Below, one piece after another: positions 33,054 to 42,716 of a stretch of 47,936 nt of DNA; positions within the stretch are counted from its first letter, which is position 1; each line of letters begins with the position of its first letter. Position numbers and translations under genes: made by a program. The notes under the pieces are model-generated. The model saw only the letters and a list, made by a program, of their open reading frames with translations, searched no databases and was not told the origin of the DNA. This stretch comes from an uncultured Clostridia bacterium (GTDB lineage Bacteria; Bacillota; Clostridia; TANB77; CAG-508), in contig CAKOYU010000013.1 of the NCBI GenBank assembly GCA_934130975.1, forward strand, positions 1-47,936, read 5' to 3'.

Positions 33054-34799
33054 ATGTATAGAACACATAATTTAGGAGAACTAACAATAAAAAATATAGA
33101 AGAAGAAGTTGAATTATCAGGATGGATACAAAAAATCCGTAACCTAGGAGGAATGGTATTCATCGATTTAAGAGATCAATTTGGAATAACACAAATAGTA
33201 ATAAATGATGAAAAGTTACAAGAACAAGCAAAAGAGTTAACAACAGAAAGTTGTATACACATTTGTGGTAAAGTTGTGGAAAGAAGTAGTAAAAATCCTA
33301 AAATGGCAACAGGAGAAATTGAAGTAGTAGCAGAAAAAATTGAAGTATTAGGAAAATGCAAAAATGTATTACCATTTGAAGTAAATACAGACCAAGATGT
33401 AAGAGAAGATTTAAGACTAGAATATAGATTTTTAGACTTAAGAAACAAAAAATTACATGATTCAATATTATTACGTTCAAAAATATTGAAGACATTAAGA
33501 GATAAAATGGACGAGCTAGGATTTGCAGAAATACAAACACCAATACTTGCAAATTCTTCACCAGAAGGAGCGAGAGATTACTTAGTACCAAGTAGATTAA
33601 ATCCAGGAGAATTTTATGCATTACCACAAGCACCACAACAATTTAAACAATTATTAATGGTAAGTGGATTTGACAAATACTTTCAAATAGCACCATGTTT
33701 CAGAGACGAAGACCCACGTGCAGACAGAGCACCAGGAGAATTCTATCAATTAGATTTTGAAATGAGCTTTGCAACACAAGAAGATGTCTTCAAAGTAATA
33801 GAAGAAGTAGTACCATATACATTTAAAAAATTCACAAATTGGAAAGTTGACGAAGGAGCATTTGTACGTATACCATACTTAGAAGCAATGGAAAAATACG
33901 GAATAGATAAACCAGATTTAAGAAATCCATTGATAATTCAAGATGTAACAAAAGTGTTTGAAAATATAGAATTTAATGCATTTAAAGACAAAACAGTAAA
34001 AGCAATAGTAGTGCCAAACGGAGCAGAACAAGGAAGAAAATTCTTTGACAAAATGACAGAATTTGCAACAACAGATGAAGTTGGAGCGAAAGGATTAGCA
34101 TGGACAAAATTCGAAAAAGACGGAGTAGTCCAAGGTGGAATTGCAAAATTCATAACAGAAGAAGCAAAAGCAAAATTAGAAAATGAATTTGGAGTAAAAG
34201 CTGGAGACAGTATATTCTTTATAGCAGACGAATTCCATAAGGCACAAAAAATTGCAGGATTAGTAAGAATAGAATTAGGAAAAAGATTAGATTTAATAGA
34301 AAAAGATGTATATAGATTCTGTTTTATCGTAGATTTTCCAATGTATGAATTATCAGATGAAGGAACAATAGATTTCTGTCATAACCCATTCTCAATGCCA
34401 CAAGGTGGATTAGAAGCATTAGAAAACAAAGATCCATTAGAAATATTAGCATATCAATATGACTTAGTGTGTAACGGATATGAAATGGCATCAGGAGCAG
34501 TAAGAAACCACAATCCAGAAATAATGGTAAAAGCATTTGAAATAGCAGGTTATACAGAAGAAGATGTAAAAGAAAGGTTTGGAGCGCTATATAATGCATT
34601 CCAATATGGAACACCACCACATGCAGGAGCTGCACCAGGTGTAGATAGAATGGTAATGTTAATAGCAGATTCTACAAATATTAGAGAAGTTATAGCATTC
34701 CCTAAAAATAAAAGAGCAAGAGATTTATTAATGAGAGCACCATCAGTTGTAAGTAAACAACAATTAGATGATGTACATATTCAATTAAAAAATGATTAA
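33054..34799 (+). CDS. aspS: Aspartyl-tRNA synthetase
   Basis: This enzyme charges tRNA-Asp. The 581-residue protein has the bacterial AspRS architecture. The N-terminal OB-fold anticodon-binding domain contains ELSGWIQKIRNLGGMVFIDLRD. The class II catalytic core has QAPQQFKQLLMVSGFDKYFQ, motif 2 FRDEDPRADRAPGEFYQLD and motif 3 GAAPGVDRMVML. Between them is the GAD insertion domain of bacterial AspRS. The ribosome site is AGGAGGAG. I cannot tell the discriminating from the non-discriminating (Asp/Asn) form here. Confidence 0.97.
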   Translation: MYRTHNLGELTIKNIEEEVELSGWIQKIRNLGGMVFIDLRDQFGITQIVINDEKLQEQAKELTTESCIHICGKVVERSSKNPKMATGEIEVVAEKIEVLGKCKNVLPFEVNTDQDVREDLRLEYRFLDLRNKKLHDSILLRSKILKTLRDKMDELGFAEIQTPILANSSPEGARDYLVPSRLNPGEFYALPQAPQQFKQLLMVSGFDKYFQIAPCFRDEDPRADRAPGEFYQLDFEMSFATQEDVFKVIEEVVPYTFKKFTNWKVDEGAFVRIPYLEAMEKYGIDKPDLRNPLIIQDVTKVFENIEFNAFKDKTVKAIVVPNGAEQGRKFFDKMTEFATTDEVGAKGLAWTKFEKDGVVQGGIAKFITEEAKAKLENEFGVKAGDSIFFIADEFHKAQKIAGLVRIELGKRLDLIEKDVYRFCFIVDFPMYELSDEGTIDFCHNPFSMPQGGLEALENKDPLEILAYQYDLVCNGYEMASGAVRNHNPEIMVKAFEIAGYTEEDVKERFGALYNAFQYGTPPHAGAAPGVDRMVMLIADSTNIREVIAFPKNKRARDLLMRAPSVVSKQQLDDVHIQLKND

Positions 34800-34822
34800 A
34801 TAAAAAAAAGGTTGACATAGTA

Positions 34823-34851
34823 TTGAAAAAATTTAAAATATATGTTATAAT
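34823..34851 (+). promoter_or_regulatory. Promoter of the coiled-coil orphan gene
   Basis: TTGAAA (34823-34828) and TATAAT (34846-34851) are separated by 17 bp. A TTGACA at 34812 is too far away to pair with this -10 box. Confidence 0.75.
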
Positions 34852-34884
34852 TTAGCAACAAAAGCCAAAAGGAGGAATAGAAAA

Positions 34885-35718
34885 ATGATTCAAGAAGGAA
34901 GATTACGGGTAACAGCACAGACAGTTATACCACAGATTTTGGAAGGACATAAAACATTTTCAGATTTAGCTCCAAGATATGGTATGACAGAAGAAGAATT
35001 TAAACAAGTTGTTGCAAGGGTGGTTAACGATAAAGATTTTCCACGATTACTTAAGGCAAACGATAAATATATTGCTGTGCGGAGTAGAATAGGTAACAAC
35101 AAAACTTTAACTAAGAAGCAGGAAGTAGATAAGGTAGATGCAGAGCAGGAACAGAAAAAAATGAGAATGGAGATGTCAAAGAAGCTTAGTTCTATAGAAA
35201 AACAAATTGCAGAGAGCAATATTGAAATGGAACAAAGCGAAGAAAAAATTGAAATTGCTAGTACAGAAGTGCATAAGGCAAAAGAAAATTTAAAACTTGC
35301 AGAGCAAGTTGAGGAAAATGCTAAAAAAGCACGGCAAAAAGTAGTTCAGCGATTAGAAACATTAAACAGAGACAAAGAAGAAGTTGTCAATAAGATTCAA
35401 GAAATTGATTCAAAAATAATATTTCTAATTGCACCAAACTATAAAGGTGCAAAACCAGACTTTGGTACTGTAATTTCTGCAATACCAATGGAAGGAACAA
35501 AAGTTGAAGATGTTTCAGATACAACTTTGACTACAGAAATGTCAGCAGAAGATATCTTTCTATTTGATAATATGGAGGAAGCCAAAGCAGCAAATGAATA
35601 TCTGAAATTAGTTACTAAATATTTTGTTGAAGATAAAAAGTATAAGCTCTTAATTGACAGCGAAGTATTAATAAATCTGTTAAAGAAGCAGGAACTAATT
35701 GAGGAACCCGACACGTAA
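34885..35718 (+). CDS. Unrecognised 277-residue coiled-coil protein
   Basis: I do not recognise this protein. The start at ATG 34885 follows AAAGGAGG. Residues of about 1-75 look like a small helical, possibly DNA-binding domain (KTFSDLAPRYGMTEEEFKQVVARVV). Residues of about 80-180 are strongly heptad-like and charged, predicting a long coiled coil (KKLSSIEKQIAESNIEMEQ). The C-terminal 90 residues form a separate domain. Codon use is richer in G/C-ending codons than in the neighbouring aspS and pheS genes (CGG, CAG, AAG, TTG). It is a single-gene unit with its own promoter and terminator, like the orphan genes at 4734 and 8452. Confidence 0.75.
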   Translation: MIQEGRLRVTAQTVIPQILEGHKTFSDLAPRYGMTEEEFKQVVARVVNDKDFPRLLKANDKYIAVRSRIGNNKTLTKKQEVDKVDAEQEQKKMRMEMSKKLSSIEKQIAESNIEMEQSEEKIEIASTEVHKAKENLKLAEQVEENAKKARQKVVQRLETLNRDKEEVVNKIQEIDSKIIFLIAPNYKGAKPDFGTVISAIPMEGTKVEDVSDTTLTTEMSAEDIFLFDNMEEAKAANEYLKLVTKYFVEDKKYKLLIDSEVLINLLKKQELIEEPDT

Positions 35719-35735
35719 CATTAATCTCTTGAATT

Positions 35736-35770
35736 AAGACATACCAGAAAAATTTCTGGTATGTCTTTTT
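35736..35770 (+). terminator. Terminator of the coiled-coil orphan gene
   Basis: A 15-base arm (35736-35750) pairs perfectly with 35753-35767, followed by T residues. Confidence 0.93.
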
Positions 35771-35777
35771 ATAGGTA

Positions 35778-35806
35778 TTTACAAAATTAAACAAATGTGA
35801 TAAAAT
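35778..35806 (+). promoter_or_regulatory. Promoter of pheST
   Basis: TTTACA (35778-35783) and TAAAAT (35801-35806) are separated by 17 bp with a TGTGA extension. It drives the T-box leader. Confidence 0.8.
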
Positions 35807-35811
35807 AGCAC

Positions 35812-36095
35812 AAGTAAAATAAAAAATCAAAGAAAAAGTAAAGTAGATATATTGTAAAAGCAATACAGAGAAAATAGCAAAGCTGAGAGCTATTTATGCA
35901 AAATATATTGAAATTTCACTTTAGAGATCTTCTTTTCAAAGTAAAGCTAATTCAAGCAAAACAAGTAGAAAGAAGCGGTAGAACCGTTAAAACTATAAAG
36001 AGGTTAATCAAGTGCAGAGAAAAGCACTATTAATAAATTTAGGTGGTACCACGAAAGAGCCATTCGTCCTAAAACAGGATGAATAGGCTCTTTTT
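35812..36095 (+). promoter_or_regulatory. T-box riboswitch (Phe specifier) upstream of pheST
   Basis: The conserved T-box sequence AGGTGGTACCACG is at 36041-36053. The terminator GAGCC-ATTCGTCCT pairs with AGGATGAAT-AGGCTC (36057-36090), followed by T residues. The best specifier candidate is TTC at 35935-35937 followed by A, a phenylalanine codon, matching the downstream synthetase. Uncharged tRNA-Phe would bind and favour the antiterminator. The specifier assignment comes from position and context. Confidence 0.92.
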
Positions 36096-36130
36096 AAACA
36101 TTCATCGAAAATAAAAAAGGAGGAAGAAAA

Positions 36131-37189
36131 ATGCAAGAAAAGATTGAAGAAATCAAAAAACAAGCAGAAGAGAAAATAAAAGAAATCAAAAATTCACAAG
36201 AATTACAAGATTTTAAAGTAAAAATGCTAGGAAAGAAAAGTGAGTTATCAAGCCTATTAAAAACATTAGGAAGCTTAACACCAGAAGAAAGACCAAAAGT
36301 AGGGGCGTTAGTAAATGAAGCAAGAAAATCAATAGAAGAAAAAATATCTATTGCAGAAGATGCAATAATGGAAAATATGTTAGCAGAAAAAATCGAAGAA
36401 GAAACAATAGATATAACCTTACCAGGAACAAAAATAAAAAGAGGAAGTAAGCACCCTGTAAACAGAGTAATAGAAGAAATAGAAGATTTATTTGTATCAA
36501 TGGGATATGATGTAGTATCAGGACCAGAGCTAGAAACAGATGAATTCTGTTTTGAAAGATTAAACCTACCAAAAGGACACCCAGCAAGAGATATGCAAGA
36601 TAGTTTCTACATCACAAACGAACATTTATTAAGAACACAAACATCAGCAGTTCAAGCAAGAACAATGTTAGCAAATACAGAAAAAACACCAATAAGAATG
36701 ATATGTGCAGGAAAAACATACCGTAGAGAAGATGATGCTACACATTCACATCAATTTGGTCAAGTAGAAGGACTTGTAATAGATAAAAAAGAAAGAAATG
36801 TATCATTAGCAGACTTAAAAGGAACACTAGAAGTATTTGTAAAAAAATTAATAGGAAAAAATTCAGAACTACGTTTTAGACCAAGTTATTTTCCATTTAC
36901 AGAACCATCATATGAAGTTGATGTAACATGCTTTAAATGTGGCGGAAAGGGTTGCAATCTATGTAAACAAACAGGCTGGATAGAAGTTCTTGGCTCAGGA
37001 ATTGTACACCCAAATGTACTAAAAATGAATGGATATGATCCAGAAAAATATAGTGGATTTGCTTTTGGAACAGGTCTTGATAGATTGGCTATGTTTAAAT
37101 ATGGAATTCCAGATATGAGATATTTGTATGCAAATGACATACGTTTTTTAAGTCAATTTGACAGAAAAGATGAGGAGGATATGAAATGA
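36131..37189 (+). CDS. pheS: Phenylalanyl-tRNA synthetase alpha subunit
   Basis: This is the catalytic subunit of the alpha2-beta2 enzyme. The 352-residue protein has an N-terminal coiled coil and the class II core. Motifs include HPVNRVIEEIEDLFVSMGY, HPARDMQDSFYI, motif 2 CAGKTYRREDDATHSHQFGQ and motif 3 FAFGTGLDRLAMFKYGI. A CFKCGGKGCNLC cysteine cluster near residue 263 is common in Bacillota PheS. It is controlled by the upstream T-box. Its stop codon overlaps the pheT start by four bases (ATGA). Confidence 0.97.
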   Translation: MQEKIEEIKKQAEEKIKEIKNSQELQDFKVKMLGKKSELSSLLKTLGSLTPEERPKVGALVNEARKSIEEKISIAEDAIMENMLAEKIEEETIDITLPGTKIKRGSKHPVNRVIEEIEDLFVSMGYDVVSGPELETDEFCFERLNLPKGHPARDMQDSFYITNEHLLRTQTSAVQARTMLANTEKTPIRMICAGKTYRREDDATHSHQFGQVEGLVIDKKERNVSLADLKGTLEVFVKKLIGKNSELRFRPSYFPFTEPSYEVDVTCFKCGGKGCNLCKQTGWIEVLGSGIVHPNVLKMNGYDPEKYSGFAFGTGLDRLAMFKYGIPDMRYLYANDIRFLSQFDRKDEEDMK

Positions 37190-39549
37190 AATTAAGTACA
37201 AATTTTGTAAAAGACTATGTAGACATAGATGTTGATGTAAAACAATTAGCAGAAGATATGACAAGAGTAGGAAATGAATATGATTCAGCAGAAAAATTAA
37301 TAAATGCAACAAAATTAGTAATAGGTGAAATAGTAGAATGTAAAGAACATCCAGATTCAGACCATTTACATTTGTGCAAAGTAAATATAGGAAGCGAAAT
37401 TTTAGACATAGTATGTGGTGCACCAAATGCAAGAAAAGGTATAAAAGTAATTGTTGCATTAGACGGAGCAGTATTACCAGATAAAATAATAAAAAAAGGA
37501 GTAATAAGAGGCGAAGAATCAAATGGAATGCTATGCTCAATAGCAGAACTTGGGTTAGATCATAAATTTTTAAAACCAGAAGATTCAGAAGGAATAGCAG
37601 AACTTGGAGAGGATGCCGTACCAGGAGAAGATCCAATAAAATATATGGGAATGGATGACTGTGTAATAGATTTCGAATTAACTGCAAACAGAGGAGATTT
37701 GTTAAGTATATTAGGAATGGCATATGAAATAGGTGCTATATATGACAAAAAAGTAAAAGATGTAGAATTAACTCATAGTGAACAAGGAGAAGACATTAAT
37801 AAAAGTTTTGAAACAGAAGTAAAAACAGAAAATTGTTCAATGCTATTAGTAAAAAAAGTAGAAAATGTAGAAATTAAAGAAAGTCCAGAATTTATAAAAA
37901 ATAGATTAATAGCTTCAGGAATCAGACCAATAAATAATGTAGTAGATATTAGTAACTATGTAATGTTAGAATTAGGTCAACCATTACATTTCTATGATGC
38001 TGATAGACTTGGAAATAAGCTAGTTGTAAGAATGGCAGAAGAAGGAGAAAAACTTACAACGCTTGATAATATAGAAAGAACATTAAGCTCAGATGATATA
38101 GTAATAGCAGATAGTACACATGGAGTAGGGCTTGCAGGAGTTATGGGAGGACTTGAAACAGAAGTAGAATCAGACACAAAAAATGTAATAATAGAATCAG
38201 CAATCTTTGATTCTGTAAAAGTTAGATTAACATCTAAAAAAATAACAAGAAGTGAAGCAAGTAACAGATTTGAAAAAGGACTAGATCCAAACAGAACATA
38301 TATGGCAATAGAAAGAGCATGTGCATTATTAGAAAAATATGCAGGAGGAAAAGTTGTTACAGGAACCATAGTATATGACAAAACAAATAAAGAAGACAAA
38401 CAAATAGAAATTACATTCCAAAATATAAATGATGTATTAGGAACAACAATTCCAAATGAAGAAATTCTAAATGTATTTAGAAAGCTAGGATTTACATATA
38501 AAGTAGATGGAGAAAAAATAACAGTAACAGTACCATCAAGAAGAATGGATATATCAATTAAAGAAGATTTAATTGAAGAAGTAAGCCGTATATATGGTGT
38601 AGACAACATACAAGGAAAACTTCCAGTAGTTCCAATGAGAAAAGGAAGTTATGACAAAACTCAAAGAGAAATAAGAAACAAAATGATAGCATTAGGCTTA
38701 AACGAAACACTATCATATGTTTTAATAAATGATAAAGAAGTAACAAGCTATACTTTAGATGAATTTGAACCATTAAAGCTATTAGACCCAATTACAGAAG
38801 ATAGAAATACATTAAGATATAGCATAATACCATCACTTTATAAAATATATGAATATAATTTTGCACGTAGTCAAAAAGATGTATCAATATTTGAAATAGG
38901 AAAAGGTTTCTACAAAAAAGGAGACGTATATGGAGAAGATACAAAATTATGTGCATTAATGACAGGAAAATATTCACTTGGATTAGATAATACAAAAAAT
39001 GTTGACTTTTACACAATCAAAGGCGTTGCAGAAGAAGTATTAGACTATCTTGGATATGCAGGAAGATACAGCTTTATGAAACAAGAGATGCCAAAAGAAA
39101 TGCACCCAGGTCAAAGCGCATATATCAATGTAAATGGAACAAATGTGGGAATTATAGGAAAAGTACATCCAAATGTAACTATGGAAGATGTATTTGTATT
39201 AGAAATTAATTTAGATGAACTATTTAAAAAGAGAGTTGGAAAAATGAAATATAAAGAAATTTCAAAATTCCCAAGTGTCAAAAAAGATGTAGCTTTTGTA
39301 GTAGATAAAACTTTAACATCTAAAGAAGTTGAAAAAGCTATAAAAAACGGAGGAGGAAGTACTCTTACAGATATCGAAATATTTGATGTTTATACAGGAG
39401 TTGGAGTAGGTTTAGATAAAAAATCTATGGCATATTCATTAACTTTCTCTGATAATAAAAAGACTTTAACTGATGAAGAGGTTAATTCTTTAATGGATAA
39501 AATTATTGATACTGTTTCTAAAAAATGTGGGGCAGAATTAAGAAAATAA
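37186..39549 (+). CDS. pheT: Phenylalanyl-tRNA synthetase beta subunit
   Basis: The 787-residue protein is the full bacterial beta subunit. It begins MKLSTNFVKDYVDIDVDVK. An EMAP/tRNA-binding OB domain (about 40-150, CGAPNARKGIKVIVALDGA) comes next, followed by the B3/B4 editing domain and the B5 domain. The catalytic-like core lies near residue 480-680. The C-terminal anticodon-binding FDX-ACB domain contains FPSVKKDVAFVVD. Translation is coupled to pheS by the ATGA overlap. Confidence 0.97.
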   Translation: MKLSTNFVKDYVDIDVDVKQLAEDMTRVGNEYDSAEKLINATKLVIGEIVECKEHPDSDHLHLCKVNIGSEILDIVCGAPNARKGIKVIVALDGAVLPDKIIKKGVIRGEESNGMLCSIAELGLDHKFLKPEDSEGIAELGEDAVPGEDPIKYMGMDDCVIDFELTANRGDLLSILGMAYEIGAIYDKKVKDVELTHSEQGEDINKSFETEVKTENCSMLLVKKVENVEIKESPEFIKNRLIASGIRPINNVVDISNYVMLELGQPLHFYDADRLGNKLVVRMAEEGEKLTTLDNIERTLSSDDIVIADSTHGVGLAGVMGGLETEVESDTKNVIIESAIFDSVKVRLTSKKITRSEASNRFEKGLDPNRTYMAIERACALLEKYAGGKVVTGTIVYDKTNKEDKQIEITFQNINDVLGTTIPNEEILNVFRKLGFTYKVDGEKITVTVPSRRMDISIKEDLIEEVSRIYGVDNIQGKLPVVPMRKGSYDKTQREIRNKMIALGLNETLSYVLINDKEVTSYTLDEFEPLKLLDPITEDRNTLRYSIIPSLYKIYEYNFARSQKDVSIFEIGKGFYKKGDVYGEDTKLCALMTGKYSLGLDNTKNVDFYTIKGVAEEVLDYLGYAGRYSFMKQEMPKEMHPGQSAYINVNGTNVGIIGKVHPNVTMEDVFVLEINLDELFKKRVGKMKYKEISKFPSVKKDVAFVVDKTLTSKEVEKAIKNGGGSTLTDIEIFDVYTGVGVGLDKKSMAYSLTFSDNKKTLTDEEVNSLMDKIIDTVSKKCGAELRK

Positions 39550-39572
39550 AATTTGAATAAAAAATAAAGTAA

Positions 39573-39616
39573 ACTCCAATTGTTAGATAATAGTCTAATA
39601 GTTGGAGTAGTTTTTT
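39573..39616 (+). terminator. Terminator of pheST
   Basis: A 15-base arm (39573-39587) pairs with 39594-39608 with two G-T pairs, followed by AGTTTTTT. Confidence 0.85.
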
Positions 39617-39651
39617 ATATTAAAATTATAGCAATAAACTTAACATAACTA

Positions 39652-39680
39652 TTGCAAACTTCCTTTAAATATGGTACAAT
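39652..39680 (+). promoter_or_regulatory. Promoter of the deaminase-like fusion gene
   Basis: TTGCAA (39652-39657) and TACAAT (39675-39680) are separated by 17 bp. The leader is about 65 bases and ends in AAAGGAGAGG. Confidence 0.8.
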
Positions 39681-39752
39681 ATAGATTAATATTTGTAAAA
39701 AGAAAAAAAGCCAGAAAGGCGTAGATTTCTAGAAGAGAAAAGGAGAGGAACG

Positions 39753-42236
39753 ATGGTAAAAAAATTCTATTTAGACAAAGAAAAAGATATAATAGTAAAT
39801 CTAGAAAAAGCAGGAGATGACGAAATAACATATATATTAGAAACACCAAACCACAATTCAGGAAACCTAATCACAAACTTAGCAAAAATATGTAATGTAG
39901 AAACAATCAAAAACGAAAAAGACATGAAAATAATAACAGGAAAAATACCAGCAAGTATAAATGGAGATAATGAAGAAGTATATATCTTTAGATTAGGTGG
40001 AATAAAAATAGCAAACATATTTGAAGATAGAATAGAAATAAAAGCAAAAATTCCAGCAATAACCAAAACATTAATGTCACAAACCAAAAATTACAAATTA
40101 CCAATTGAAAAAACAATAGTAAAAACATATATATTAAAAAAGTCAAAATTTAGAACAGACTTGCACACACACATGAATGCAAACTTAACACCAGACTGTT
40201 TAATAGCACTAGGGATAGCACGTCAAATAAGATATCCATTATATTATATCAAAAAGTTAAACTTAAAATTAAGTCAAGAACAAGAAGAGAAAATCTGCAA
40301 ACAAAGAAAAGAAATAGAAAAACAATATGAAAATTCACCATTAACTGGCAAATATAAAATAAGAAAAATAGATGATAATACTTTTATAAACTTTGCAGAC
40401 TTTATATTAAATAATTTAGAAAATGCAGAATACAATATAAGCAAAATAAGAGCAAGTCTTGCAATAATGAAAGATGGACAAGCAGTATTCACAAACCTAG
40501 AAAAATGCTATATTTATAGATATGTATTTGCAAAAGGAATCGAATATACAGAAAAAATAAAATTAACAGAAAACAAAATTAATAAAATTCCAGAACCAGA
40601 TATAGTAAAAACAGTACTAAAAATGCTAGAAGACAAAAAAGCAGACAGTCCATATGAAAACAATACATTAAGACAAGATAAGTTATTATGGACAGCAAGA
40701 GAATATCAAAGGCAAGGAATACAATATGTAGAGATAGCAGATACAGATTTAGCAAAAACAGGAGAACCAGCAATAAAACTACTTGAAGAAATACATGAAA
40801 TTTTACCAGTAATAGAAAAAGAAACAGGCGTAAAAATAAGATTTCTAGTAGGAATAAGAAGAATCCCACTAACAATAATAAAAGACCAAAAAACAAGCAA
40901 CACATATTTAAGAGAAAATGTAAATGTATTAAGAGCAGTGGCAAAAAGTCCATATATTGTAGGAAGTGACTTTATAGGAGAAGAAATAAATGATATTTCT
41001 GATTTACAACCAGCAATTACTGAAATTGTAAAATATATAAATGAAGAAGATAAAGAGTTTACAATAAGAATACATGCAGGAGAAAATGATAGTTTAAGAG
41101 ATAATGTAAGAAAATCAATAATGTGTATAAAAGAATCATTACAAGAAGGTCAAGAAATGCCAAGATGTAGGTTAGGCCATGGGCTTTACTCAGAAGACTT
41201 AAGAAGTAAAGCGGGGCATGAGCTAATGGAATTAATGGAAGAAAATGGGGTAGTTATAGAATTTCAACTAACATCAAATGTTAGATTAAATAATTTAAGC
41301 GATTTATCAAATCACCCAATAAAAACATTTCTAAAGAATGGAGTAAAATGTGTACAAGGAACAGATGGATGTGGATTTTATGGATCAGATACAATAGATG
41401 AACAATTAGCGCTACAAAACTTATTAGGACTAACAGAAAAAGAATTTAGCAAAATGAGAGAAACAGAAAAAGAAATAATAGAAGATAGAGAAAAATATTT
41501 TAAAGAAAAGAGCAAGAAATTCGAAAAATTCTTAAATGGAAGAACAATAAAAGAAGCGGTATTAGAATTAGAAGAAAAAAATATGAAAGAAACAGAAGGA
41601 CAAGAAGAACTTAGAATTTCAAATAATCTAGATACAGAAAAAGAATTAAAAGATAAAATTAAAGAATTACCAACAGACAAAGTACCAGTAATAATAGCAG
41701 GAGGAAGCTTCAATACAAAAGGAAGAGAAACAGTACCATCAGAAGAAGGAATAAAAGCGTTAAGAGAATTCATAAAAAACATAAATAGCAATAATGCATA
41801 TTTGGTAGTTGGACACAAAATGCAGGGATATGAAAAAGCAGTTGTAGATATTGCAAAGGAAATGAATAAAAATATTGAAGTTAATGCAATAGTCCCTAAA
41901 GTAGTAACTGAAAAAGTAAAAAACAGATTATTAGAAGAAAAAGTAGATGGAATTTGTATTTCTCCTGAAACAGAAGAACTTGGAATATATAAAAGCTTTA
42001 ATTATGAAATTTTTGAAAGAAGAAAATCAATAGTAATAGCATTTGATGGAAATTCACCAGTCTTAAACCTAGTGCAAGAAGCTAAAAATGGTAAAGGAAA
42101 ATCTAAGATATATGTAAATCAAGAAAATGAATTATTACGACAAAAAGCAGATAAACTAGAAGGATATGTAGTTCCTTTTGAAATGAACGATAATATTGCA
42201 CATAAAATATTTGAAGAAAATCCAGAGATTTTATAA
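39753..42236 (+). CDS. Adenosine-deaminase-like protein with an extra C-terminal Rossmann/SLOG-like domain
   Basis: The protein has 827 residues. The first 130 form an unrecognised domain. Residues of about 130-560 carry the metal-dependent adenosine/AMP deaminase motifs: TDLHTHM (His138, His140), IRIHAGEN (His441, catalytic Glu444), RLGHGLYS (His476) and VQGTDG (Asp538). FQLTSNVRL precedes HPIKTFLKNGVK, as in the family. The usual second Asp of TDD is Gly here. Long charged helices follow (about 560-640). The last 185 or so residues look like a Rossmann-type nucleotide-binding fold of the LOG/DprA (SLOG) kind: VIIAGGSFNTKG, LVVGHKMQGYEKAVVDIA, and SIVIAFDGNSPVLNLVQEA near the end. It is a single-gene unit between pheST and ylxM-ffh. 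Substrate and role are unknown, and the SLOG call is inference. Confidence 0.8.
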   Translation: MVKKFYLDKEKDIIVNLEKAGDDEITYILETPNHNSGNLITNLAKICNVETIKNEKDMKIITGKIPASINGDNEEVYIFRLGGIKIANIFEDRIEIKAKIPAITKTLMSQTKNYKLPIEKTIVKTYILKKSKFRTDLHTHMNANLTPDCLIALGIARQIRYPLYYIKKLNLKLSQEQEEKICKQRKEIEKQYENSPLTGKYKIRKIDDNTFINFADFILNNLENAEYNISKIRASLAIMKDGQAVFTNLEKCYIYRYVFAKGIEYTEKIKLTENKINKIPEPDIVKTVLKMLEDKKADSPYENNTLRQDKLLWTAREYQRQGIQYVEIADTDLAKTGEPAIKLLEEIHEILPVIEKETGVKIRFLVGIRRIPLTIIKDQKTSNTYLRENVNVLRAVAKSPYIVGSDFIGEEINDISDLQPAITEIVKYINEEDKEFTIRIHAGENDSLRDNVRKSIMCIKESLQEGQEMPRCRLGHGLYSEDLRSKAGHELMELMEENGVVIEFQLTSNVRLNNLSDLSNHPIKTFLKNGVKCVQGTDGCGFYGSDTIDEQLALQNLLGLTEKEFSKMRETEKEIIEDREKYFKEKSKKFEKFLNGRTIKEAVLELEEKNMKETEGQEELRISNNLDTEKELKDKIKELPTDKVPVIIAGGSFNTKGRETVPSEEGIKALREFIKNINSNNAYLVVGHKMQGYEKAVVDIAKEMNKNIEVNAIVPKVVTEKVKNRLLEEKVDGICISPETEELGIYKSFNYEIFERRKSIVIAFDGNSPVLNLVQEAKNGKGKSKIYVNQENELLRQKADKLEGYVVPFEMNDNIAHKIFEENPEIL

Positions 42237-42251
42237 ATTTAGGCAAAACAC

Positions 42252-42303
42252 TTGACAAATCAGCAAAAAAGGTGTAAAGTATATAAGCATTACACCTTTT
42301 TAT
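42252..42303 (+). promoter_or_regulatory. Overlapping promoter and hairpin terminator ahead of ylxM
   Basis: AAAGGTGTAA pairs with TTACACCTTT (stem GGTGTAA 42271-42277 with 42290-42296), followed by T residues; this ends the preceding gene. TTGACA at 42252-42257 with TAAAGT at 42275-42280 (17 bp) may also form a promoter through the hairpin for ylxM-ffh. Confidence 0.6.
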
Positions 42304-42347
42304 TATGTGAAAAGGAAAAGTAATAACAAAAGGAAGAAGGTAATGAT

Positions 42348-42695
42348 ATGGAAAAAAACGTAGAAGTAAGTATGTTATTACAAATCTATGGAGAACTATT
42401 AACAGAAAAACAATATAGAGTAATAGACTACTACTACAATGAAGACTTATCATTATCAGAAATTGCAGAAAATGAAGAAATAACAAGACAAGGAGTAAGA
42501 GACATCATCAAGAAAGGAGAGAAAAAACTTTTCGAATACGAAGAAAAGCTATTGTTTATGAAAAAGACAATTAATCAAGAAAAGCTAGTACAGCATATAT
42601 TAGTAAACTTAAACAAAATACAAAAAGATTCATCAGACAAAAAAGTTACAAATATATTAGAAGAAGTAAAAAAAGAATTGAATTGTTTAGTATAA
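42348..42695 (+). CDS. ylxM: YlxM-family HTH protein, SRP-associated
   Basis: The 115-residue protein matches the UPF0122/YlxM family, always found next to ffh. The N-terminal sigma-like helix-turn-helix region is LLTEKQYRVIDYYYNEDLSLSEIAENEEITRQGVRDIIKKGEKKL. It has a helical C-terminus. It is 21 bp ahead of ffh. In some bacteria YlxM modulates signal recognition particle function; no more specific role can be read here. Confidence 0.93.
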   Translation: MEKNVEVSMLLQIYGELLTEKQYRVIDYYYNEDLSLSEIAENEEITRQGVRDIIKKGEKKLFEYEEKLLFMKKTINQEKLVQHILVNLNKIQKDSSDKKVTNILEEVKKELNCLV

Positions 42696-42716
42696 ACAAA
42701 AGAAAGGAATGGTATT

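Noticed and set aside
39753..42236. RADAR-type defence deaminase
   Set aside because: No partner ATPase gene is adjacent and the neighbours are housekeeping genes. Only the general deaminase motifs are shared.
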